NCBI GenBank assembly: GCA_030765045.1
Contig: CM060972.1
Span: forward strand, 60,279,773-60,343,772
Source of the DNA: Tenodera sinensis
Lineage: Eukaryota > Arthropoda > Insecta > Mantodea > Mantidae
Reading direction: 5' to 3'
DNA length: 64,000 nt
Numbering within the stretch: the stretch's first letter is position 1; every line of letters starts with the position of its first letter. Made by a program: the position numbers and the translations under genes. The notes beneath the pieces are model-generated. The model was not told where the DNA came from. It searched no databases and saw only the letters and a program-made list of their open reading frames with translations. This document shows, piece after piece, positions 57,027 through 64,000 of this stretch.

Positions 57027-58681
57027 GAACTGGGTATCCTAGTAATGATTGTGATAAGTACTCGGAAATAAATAGTCCTGGAAGGCAAATGATGATACAA
57101 AAGAAAAGAGAATGGAAAAATAGAATCGACGAAAACGAAAAAGTAGGAGATCCACCTAAAATCAAAATTGGAGTAAATGGAAAACAATACAATGCAATTA
57201 TAGATACGGGATCAAATAGCACAGTATGCTCACAAAATTTTTATGATAATTTACAAAGTAGTGGTTTTAAAGTAATGTCTTTACCAGTTAATGGGATATA
57301 TTGCTCGCTAGCTGTGGGAAAACGAAAAGAGAGAGTAAAATTTCAAGCAATGATAAATATTGAAATAAATGGGAGAATACTAGGAATTTTATTTCTGATT
57401 GTAGGAAGACTTGTGACAGATATTATAATAGGTTGTGATTGTCTTTATGCCTGGGAAGCTGTGGTGAATTTTAAAAACATGATTCTAGAAATGAAAGTTG
57501 AAGATGAGACCATTATAGTGCCTTTTGTGGAAGATAGTAGTTCAGAAACTATTGTAAGAGAAAAAGAGGAAGAAGAAATCCAAGGGGATACATTCTTTGT
57601 AGAATATGTTAAAGTAGGAGCTATGGAATTAACTGAAGTAAATGTCAAAGAGTACAGTATCGATAATAAAGAAAATGTAGAATGGGATAAAAATGATTTC
57701 ATAGACAATTTGAGGTTTTCTGACGCAACTAGGTACTATGATAGGGAGAGTAGTGAAGACTTAGAAGAATTGTTGAGGGAAAAGGTAACTCAGGCTGATC
57801 AACTAAATGAACAACAGAGGGATAAACTGTTTGAAATATTAATCCGAAATAAAGAAGTATTCTCTGAGAAACCTGGTAAATGTAATATTTATACTCATTC
57901 GTTTGAGATGATACCCATCAAACCTTTTACACATAAAGCGAGAGCTATCCCTAGTACAATAAGAGAAGAGGTAGATGCAGTTATAAAGTCAATGTTAGAA
58001 GATGAGGTTATTGAGATTTCGAATTCAGAATTTGTGAATCCCCTATGTATTGTAAATAAGGCCAATGGAAAGATTAGGGTGACATTAGACGCGAGAAAAC
58101 TAAATCATTGTTCCTCATACTTTCCATCAGGGAATCCAACAGAACGTGTCCTCCGAGATATAGGAATTTATTTACGTGTACTTACACATCATAATCACAA
58201 GGATTGGGTGAAATATTGTCCATTGATAGAAAAGATTATCAATCACACCATTAATGTAACTACTGGGTTTGCCCCAATAAAATTAATGTTAGGAATTGAA
58301 CCAGAACCAATATTAACCGGGTTACCAAAAATACTGAAAATTAATGACATTCAGTTAAGTGAAGAAGAAAGAGCGAAAATTGCTTTTGAACGAATCAAGA
58401 AAAAGGCAGAGAAGCGAAAATTAAAGATAAAGAGTAGAAAACATAAATGGGAACCTAAGATAGGCGATTGGGTACTAGTTAAAGACCATAAGTTATCAAG
58501 TGCCTTGCGAGGTAGGAACAAAAGGATGGAATTGTTATATAAAGGTCCTGCAGAAATTATATCAAAATTTGGTTATCATACCTATGAATTAAAAGATGTT
58601 AAAAATGAAAAATGTCTGGGAAGATGGCATAAACAACTCCTTCGACCATACAAGAAACCGTGTGGTACCTTGGAACCTTGA
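57023..58681 (+). CDS. pol: Truncated Pol: protease, RT start fused to integrase end
   Basis: 552-codon frame, -1 relative to gag. Residues about 47-140 are an aspartic protease with IIDTGSNSTVC and later IIIGCDCL. Then comes the RT N-terminus: HSFEMIPIKPF, KARAIPSTIREEVDAVIKSM, VIEISNSEFVNPLCIVNK, and IRVTLDARKLN. Directly afterwards (about 58108-58130) it runs into integrase sequence, SYFPSGNPTERVLRDIGIYL (containing the catalytic Glu), TTGFAPIKLML, and a GPY/F-type tail LLYKGPAEIISKFGYHTYEL. The RT YxDD box, the rest of RT, RNase H, the integrase zinc finger and both Asp residues are missing. The join is in frame. A full gypsy Pol is usually over 1000 residues. It can only supply protease activity. 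Confidence 0.9.
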   Translation: MRTGYPSNDCDKYSEINSPGRQMMIQKKREWKNRIDENEKVGDPPKIKIGVNGKQYNAIIDTGSNSTVCSQNFYDNLQSSGFKVMSLPVNGIYCSLAVGKRKERVKFQAMINIEINGRILGILFLIVGRLVTDIIIGCDCLYAWEAVVNFKNMILEMKVEDETIIVPFVEDSSSETIVREKEEEEIQGDTFFVEYVKVGAMELTEVNVKEYSIDNKENVEWDKNDFIDNLRFSDATRYYDRESSEDLEELLREKVTQADQLNEQQRDKLFEILIRNKEVFSEKPGKCNIYTHSFEMIPIKPFTHKARAIPSTIREEVDAVIKSMLEDEVIEISNSEFVNPLCIVNKANGKIRVTLDARKLNHCSSYFPSGNPTERVLRDIGIYLRVLTHHNHKDWVKYCPLIEKIINHTINVTTGFAPIKLMLGIEPEPILTGLPKILKINDIQLSEEERAKIAFERIKKKAEKRKLKIKSRKHKWEPKIGDWVLVKDHKLSSALRGRNKRMELLYKGPAEIISKFGYHTYELKDVKNEKCLGRWHKQLLRPYKKPCGTLEP

Positions 58682-59445
58682 TTTCATGTAAAATTCGAAG
58701 TGTCATTGTCTATTGGCGCCCAATCAGCTTTGAGATAAAATTTAAATGTTAGCTTACTTGAAAACCATATATTGGTCAGGTACTTACATAATCATGAAAA
58801 ATGCAGAATGTGAATTGCTATATACTACAAAGAGCTTAAAAATATATTGTATAGAGCTCACAATAACAGCTTCAGAAAGATTGTTAAAATGTTCATCTCC
58901 GCATAGAGAGAAAACAGAATATTTAATTTGTAAACATTTGTTAAAATATTTAGATGTATAGATAGTTATCACAGAAAGACAAAGAAAGAACTTGTCTGAA
59001 GAGTGTAATGGATTTATATAAATATATGTACATTTTAGTGCTTAAAGGATCTAGTACAGATATGTGTTACAATAACAAAAGTGAAAAATCACAGTGCAAG
59101 TGATAGTGAGAGCGAAGTGAGCAAACATGAACTAAAAGAAGGAAGTATAAAGAAAGACTCTTGAAATTTAACCTTTATATAAAAGTGTCACAGAAGAAAC
59201 CATAACATATTGTAATTAGTATTTAAGGATTAATGTTTAGTCAAGTGTACAATTGTTTGTCATGTTAAAAAGATTAAGGAGAAAATGTGTTAATAACCAA
59301 TTTCAAAAACAGTGTAATTGAAAATTGTATGTAATGGGAGTGTTGCCGATTATTCAAAATACAGCAGTAATTTTTAATTTTCTTTCGGGCAAGACATTTA
59401 CATTATTTTATTATGAAATAATAAAATAACATAAATGGGGGCATT
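58682..59445 (+). other. Non-coding region between pol and 3' LTR
   Basis: No env-like frame. It ends in a purine-rich tract, aaatgggggcatt. Confidence 0.6.
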
Positions 59446-60204
59446 TGATACCGAAATTTAGATTTCAAATCGAATGGGCTTGATAAAGACACGTTTTAAT
59501 TTAATTGCCGGATGTGAGATTTGCGATAAGTGTTGAGTAATAACATAAATAGATAATAAAGCAGGAAGTGTTGTAAGGTGAGCCAGATATGAGTAAATAA
59601 TAGTCGTTAAATTTGTAGGATAAACACATTATTGGTTTGAAATTAACGAGTCATGACGTCATACTACATAGTTTAAATTCACGTTTGAAATTCAGGTCGC
59701 GCGATATATTTAATAAAATATAAAGAAAACATCGTTTAATCATAAAAAGGTAAATATATATTCAAAATTCATAAAAGAACATGTTATAATAGAAAGGGAC
59801 ATTTCTAAATTGCGGGAAAAGGAAATACCATTTTGGATACGAGGCTTTCTTGGATGACGTCATGACATTCAAAATTGGAGAGAACGTTTTTCCTAGCGTG
59901 GGTACGCGAGAAAGCGTCTGGTCACTACTCACCCCAGACCAGCACCGCACGTTGTGGAGTGCAGACGTGAGTGCGATTCTTCTGCGTGTAGCAGATCGGC
60001 ATAACTCCCGAAAGTATCTAAGATGTAATAAATAATATACAAAGGTTTTCTTGGGTAGTCTATGGCACCTACGCATACCCGAGATAAAGAGATCTCATCC
60101 TGAGCTAGAGGGAATGAACCAAATCAACGGGCGACAACGAGACCAACGACATTTACGCATCAAATGGCGACACAACGAGAACCGAACAACGACTATTAGC
60201 TTCA
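59446..60204 (+). repeat. 3' LTR of the second retrotransposon
   Basis: Begins tgataccgaaatttagattt and ends gactattagcttca; 759 bp, about 99% like the 5' LTR. Confidence 0.95.
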
Positions 60205-61000
60205 TATTGGTGAGGCTGAGATACCTATTCTGTAGAGATGACTTGCTAAGCAGTCATGATTTGTCAATAGTTGGAAAAACAGGTGTTCCCCAAGGATCAG
60301 TTTTGGGCCCTTTGCTTGTTTTAATTATGATTAATGTGTTGTTGTTGTAGTGTTTAACGCCCGCTTTTACTACTACGGCACCGCAGGCGGTGACACTGAT
60401 GATACATGAAGATGGAGCACCGGTGGAATGAGATGGCGGGGGAAACCGGAGTACCCGGAGAAAACCCGCCCTGACGCCGCTTCGTCCACCACGAATACCA
60501 CATGCGGGTCCCTGGGATCGAACCCGGGCCGCCTAGGTGGTAGGCGAGCGCGCTAACCGCTCGGCCACGGCGCCGCCTTGATTAATGTGTCTAAAGGCTT
60601 ATCCCACACAATAGTATATGCTGATATATCTTTTCTAAACACTCACAAAGATTACAAAGTGCTGTTACAACTAGGAAAACCTATAGAAAAATCACAACTC
60701 TGGTTAAAAAAATAATGGCTTTTACAAGAATGAAACAAAACACAGGAGTTAAACTCTTAGGTGTAATTATAGATACAAAATTAACCTGGAATCCACATAT
60801 AGACCAAATATGTTAAAAATTGATCAGTGGTATTCTTGTTAGCAAATTTAAAAAAGTAGTTTCACAAAATTTTACATTAATGGCTTATTATTACTCATTT
60901 TTTCAAAGTGTTTTTAGATATGGATTAGTTCCACTTAGTAATTCTAGAACAGAAATTTTAAAAGTTAAGAAGGGGAAATGATTGTTACAGTACTGACAAA
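60205..61000 (+). mobile_element. LINE RT fragment, right half, containing a SINE
   Basis: The frame VGKTGVPQGSVLGPLL (about 60260-60320) is a classic LINE RT block. After the SINE at 60339-60579 it continues GLSHTIVYADISFLNTHKDY, where the YADD catalytic box has become YADI. The end is GVKLLGVIIDTKLTWNPHID (about 60750-60800). It is non-coding. Confidence 0.75.
60339..60579 (-). mobile_element. GC-rich tRNA-derived SINE with target duplication
   Basis: 241 bp between gattaatgtg copies (60329-60338 and 60580-60589). On the minus strand it starts with a tRNA-like head: ggcgccgtggccgagcggtt (A box), agcgcgctcgcctaccacct, gggttcgatcccagggaccc (B box). A conserved-looking body follows (gggttttctccgggtactcc, ggtttcccccgcc) and a tail ending ttaaacactacaacaacaa. 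Its G+C contrasts sharply with the surroundings. Confidence 0.9.
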
Positions 61001-61260
61001 TTCAAACAAAGTGTGAAGCGGTGTGTCTCTCTCTCGTGCTGTGCGTGTACGTGTGAGTGTGATATTTATTTATATTCTGGATTGAAGTCTATTGTAATTT
61101 AAATTAAGAACAAATTAGAAACTAAAAGCTCCACTTACCTTATTAATATTGCTAGGTGGTATAATGTTGAGTGGTTTCAAGTTGCATCCAACTTATTCTC
61201 AAAGCTATCTAAACTAGTTACCCAAATTGTTTGTAATTACCAAATGACAAATAAACATTA
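60975..61260 (-). mobile_element. Penelope-like 3' end fragment
   Basis: On the minus strand tagctttgagaataagttgg, atgcaacttgaaacc and aatattaataaggtaagtgg then tttagtttctaatttgttc align with 32395-32515 after the PLE GIY-YIG frame. Non-coding. Confidence 0.6.
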
Positions 61261-62229
61261 AATGCATAAAGATGAGGTTGGAGGTAACTTCCGATAATAT
61301 ATAGGTGATGTAGATACAAAGAAGGCGGAAAACTCTATTCACGTTCAAAATTACTAATTTGGGCAACTAGAAGATGGGAAACTATTTTACCTATGTGCAT
61401 ATTGCTCAATTCAACCCAAAAGATCTCCCAAAGTTAACACTGAGCATTACAGTTACAGAATAAATTATCCTTTCCTATTATGATTAAGCAAATCAACTCA
61501 TAAATAACGTGACGACCATGAACTCATAAGCGCATTTAACTATGCAGTATGTAGATAATCTTAAATGGAAATGTATTTATAGTATATCTATTTATACGTG
61601 TTATTTATTATATACTTAAAGTAAGTATACCTACTTTTATGAAAGAAATACAAACTTGTGTTTTAGAGACAAACCATATAACCTGAAATAACTATGAAAT
61701 CATAAGTTCATGTAACTGCAGGTACGTATATAACCTTAAATGGGAATATATTTCGTAAATATATGTTTATAAAAGAAATATGAAGCTGTATTTTAGAGAC
61801 AAATCACATAACCTGAAAGAACTATGAAATCATTCACTCATGCAATTATGCTGTAGGTAGATAACCATAAAATATAAATGTATTATATACTGTATGTTTA
61901 TGAAACAAATACAATTTTATAAGACTTAGATGTGATGGATGACTGATAAACGGAATGCTTTAAATATAGGATTTTACTGGAAATAATTGTCGCAAATTAC
62001 GGGTGACTTCAATGTTATTTGAAATGCGAATTTCATTGATCATAACAGCTGAAAGGAATGAGGAAGAACTAAATCTTCACTCTGTAACACTTTCTGCTAG
62101 TGTTACATATCCGTTATTTACATCATTCCACTATTTAGTTCGCATTTCCATTCCATTACCTGTGTTCCTCTCTCACTCGTAGTGCCAACCTCTTTTGCCC
62201 AGTAGTGCATTTCTTAATGTAAAGATGGC
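61261..62229 (-). other. Intronic stretch with degenerate internal repeats
   Basis: Segments near 61540, 61710 and 61850 repeat a pattern (taatcttaaatggaaatgta, tatttata, aaagaaatacaaacttgt, agagacaaaccatataacct) about 140-160 bp apart: a weak tandem array of roughly three units. No gene. Confidence 0.5.
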
Positions 62230-62560
62230 ATGGTTTATTGACATTGCGCATCATGAAGCCTGTATTCTACAACATTACCGAAATTAAAGGGAATGTGTGG
62301 AGTGGTCCCAGGAGTTTGTCCTATTTGTGGTGGGAATGAAGATTTTCATCTTCATATCATTTTTTAATGTAATGGTACAATGGAATGGAAAGTTTGTTAG
62401 CTAAAAAGTGGTTAGAGCGGGATAAAAGGATCATTATTGAAAATATTTTTGATGATCAGATATACAGGTAAAAATATTGGGGAATTTCTTTGGAAGATTA
62501 AAAAGAAATGGAGATGGTCAGTAGATACGAAAACAGAGGTTGGTAATATATAAAATAAAA
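62230..62560 (+). mobile_element. LINE C-terminal fragment
   Basis: Frames give GVCPICGGNEDFHLHIIF, then KWLERDKRIIIENIFDDQIYR-like sequence and LGNFFGRLKRNGDGQ. This is the CCHC-like tail and C-terminus typical of some LINE ORF2 proteins, with shifts and stops. Confidence 0.55.
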
Positions 62561-62716
62561 TATGCTTTATGTTAGTAATCAAGTAGATATGTATAGTTTT
62601 GTTGTGAGTGGTGTTGGGCAAGTAGCCCGGCCTAATGTCCAACCTGCCATGCATTTGTACCTGGTGACATTATGCAATGAAATGCAACAGATCAAAGCAC
62701 AAGTACTTTCACTTAC

Positions 62717-62864
62717 CTTCTCTACGGAAATGAACTCCAAATACTTCTGGAAGTTTCTGCATCAGTATTTCTGCCATCTGTAAAGCACCCACCACAATTC
62801 GCAGGTCTTGAGAGGCCATCATGCCTGCTATGTGACTGGACACCACTTGGTTCTTCAGCACCTC
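62717..62864 (-). CDS. TRIP12: TRIP12 exon a (end of armadillo-like region)
   Basis: Read on the minus strand, the exon follows a ctgttacag acceptor and is closed by a gtaagt donor. It has 148 nt, enters in phase 0 and leaves in phase 1. It encodes EVLKNQVVSSHIAGMM followed by SQDLRIVVGALQMAEILM and ends KLPEVFGVHFRRE. This closely matches the TRIP12 family segment around LKNHAVSSHIASML and VVGALQMAEILMQKLP, part of the armadillo-like helical repeats thought to help substrate recognition. The split last codon (G) is completed by the first two bases of the exon at 46438, giving GVMHQ exactly as the family predicts. This is the most 5' exon of the gene seen in the window. Confidence 0.93.
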
Positions 62865-63640
62865 CTGTAACAGGCAATTCTTTTAGACATCTGTGTTATT
62901 AAAGCACCAATAGCTATAACTGGCTGTAAATGCATAGAATGTGCTTCTGTGTTTCACAATATTTGTGCCAAGCTCAACGGTAATAACATTTTTAAGTAAT
63001 GATTCCTAACTTGCAGTTCTAGTGTTGCGACTGGCCTAAACAGTGATCAGACTGGGCAAACTGTTAAATCTGTTCCAAATGAAGTTTTAGTATCCAAAAC
63101 AACCAAATGAAGATTGGTGTGATGTTAGTCGGAAAAAACCCACATGTAATCACAACAGAAAATAGGGAACAAGTAGAGTCAAATCAAATTTGTCCCTCAG
63201 TTGAGTTGCTTGTTTGTGGATTGCATCCTGATATCAGGATGGTCCACATGAACTTATTGGCATCTCATTTTCCCCAGGTGATGCATGAACAGCTAACCAG
63301 TAAAAGCTCTGAACATTACTTGTATTTGAAGACTTCTATTTGTGAATATAATTTTAGGCAGGCTATGGATTCTGCCATATGATCTTATGTGGCTTGTATT
63401 AATTTAGTTTTTGCCTTTGTTAGACAGCCATTGTAAATGATTAATTTTTAATCTGGGCTTGCTGCCGTTACATGTATAAACTCTAAATTATCATACAATT
63501 AATAAAATAGAATTTTAATGACATTTTATGACATAAAATTTATACTCCTGACTGAGACATGGGCTAATGATACCTCTACTTATTCTTATAGCTTCTTTAT
63601 TTTAGTTTAAGTAATTCTTACACCCCCCATGGATCACACT
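62865..63640 (-). other. TRIP12 intron upstream of exon a
   Basis: Begins with the exon a acceptor. A 91-codon plus-strand frame at 63107-63382 has no motif I recognise. No earlier TRIP12 exon (family AVRHKCLRAILRII) is visible. Confidence 0.5.
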
Positions 63641-63649
63641 CATGGTGGC

Positions 63650-64000
63650 ATGGTGGTAGTATGGCATAGATGAAAGAACAGTAGTCTCCTTATACTGAAT
63701 TATGTGTTTGCCGTCGGCCCATATTGCATGTTCTGCAATTGTGACTTGTCTGTATGTGCCAGCTGGCAGCACCTCTTGTGTTCTTTAAGTCAGGTGTTGA
63801 TGCTGCGTTGGGTGGTACCTATGTACACTGCACCTCAGGAACACGGAATCTGGTAAACATCGGCCGAAGTGAGTGAGTCCCTGGGATCTTTGGCCGACCG
63901 AAGTAAGGTATTAATCTGTCTGGTAGGTTTGAACATAGTTTTGATGTTGTGGCGCCTACTCAAGTATAATATAAGGAGTATACAGAGACTATTGTTCTTT
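63650..64000 (-). mobile_element. Penelope-like element fragment with GIY-YIG domain, cut by window end
   Basis: On the minus strand from 63980: RHNIKTMFKPTRQIN, then (shifted) VYQIPCSCGAVYIGTTQRSI and NTRLKEHKRCCQLAHTDKSQ. The GVYxIPCSCGxxYIGxTxRSIxTRLKEHKR pattern is the GIY-YIG endonuclease of Penelope-like elements, from a family different from the copies at 4.3 and 31.9 kb. Confidence 0.78.

Larger units (their letters stand above)
54038..60204 (+). mobile_element. Complete gypsy-type LTR retrotransposon with Pol core deleted
   Basis: 6167 bp between target copies tatt (54034-54037 and 60205-60208). LTRs of 756 and 759 bp differ by about seven substitutions and two small indels, so the insertion is fairly recent. 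Order: LTR, primer site, leader, gag (55014-57026), pol (57023-58681, -1 frame), about 760 bp non-coding, polypurine-like aaatgggggcatt, LTR. Pol keeps protease, the first RT blocks and the integrase tail only. It lies in the large TRIP12 intron, opposite to the gene, and within a LINE fragment. Confidence 0.93.

Noticed and set aside
58682..59445. Possible env gene after pol
   Set aside because: No long frame, signal peptide or glycoprotein-like pattern; only short frames.
63107..63382. 91-codon plus-strand frame with ordinary amino acid composition
   Set aside because: No recognisable domain, no neighbouring exon or repeat context; could be chance in an intron.

Overview
The window looks like animal, probably insect, nuclear DNA. 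It is A+T-rich, crowded with Penelope-like, mariner-type, LINE, SINE and gypsy elements, and holds one recognisable host gene split by very long introns. That gene is the E3 ubiquitin-ligase gene TRIP12 (Drosophila name ctrip), on the minus strand. Seven consecutive coding exons can be placed at 62717-62864, 46235-46438, 36705-36861, 29582-29706, 23346-23530, 18263-18457 and 17991-18182. All have AG/GT borders, all phases agree, and together they encode about 402 codons from the armadillo-like region through a disordered linker to the NKEKARNWVREQA-type segment. No first exon and no HECT exon was found. The gene should continue past both ends, so practically everything else here is intronic. 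Introns range from 80 bp to 16.3 kb. The large introns suggest a large-genome insect, but the species cannot be named.

Layout in + coordinates. 0.5-2.8 kb: decayed LINE. 2.9-4.7 kb: Penelope-like (PLE) fragment split by a 1.27-kb mariner. 6.7-8.4 kb: LINE with an RNase H domain. 8.5-9.85 kb: decayed DDE transposon hit by a palindromic element. 10.47-13.5 kb: transposon with long terminal inverted repeats (TIRs) and a transposase relic. 13.6-15.1 kb: tandem repeats. 16.8-17.2 kb: purine microsatellite. 19.6-22.2 kb: palindromic tRNA-type SINEs and an 0.85-kb dispersed repeat. 24.17-29.33 kb: complete LTR retrotransposon (minus strand) with apparently identical LTRs, a tRNA-Lys primer site, an intact Gag and almost no Pol. 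31-35 kb: PLE and inverted repeats. 37.3-43.4 kb: PLE, probable solo LTR, and LINEs interrupted by a TIR transposon. 43.5-50.2 kb: LINE ORF1, mariner relic, a long DDE transposase, and two inverted PLE-terminus units with hammerhead-like cores. 51-52.6 kb: transposase relics. 54.04-60.20 kb: second complete LTR retrotransposon (+ strand), with intact Gag and a Pol that has lost most of RT, RNase H and integrase but keeps an open frame. 60.2-64 kb: LINE, SINE and PLE fragments.

The most unusual features are these. (1) Two related gypsy-type elements each keep Gag, LTRs and a primer site but have lost the polymerase core, which suggests Gag-encoding parasites mobilised in trans. (2) A foldback tRNA-SINE family is present in three copies, each bounded by a target-site duplication (TSD). 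(3) Two TSD-bounded mobile units are made of PLE-like termini facing each other, each arm carrying a hammerhead-like core.
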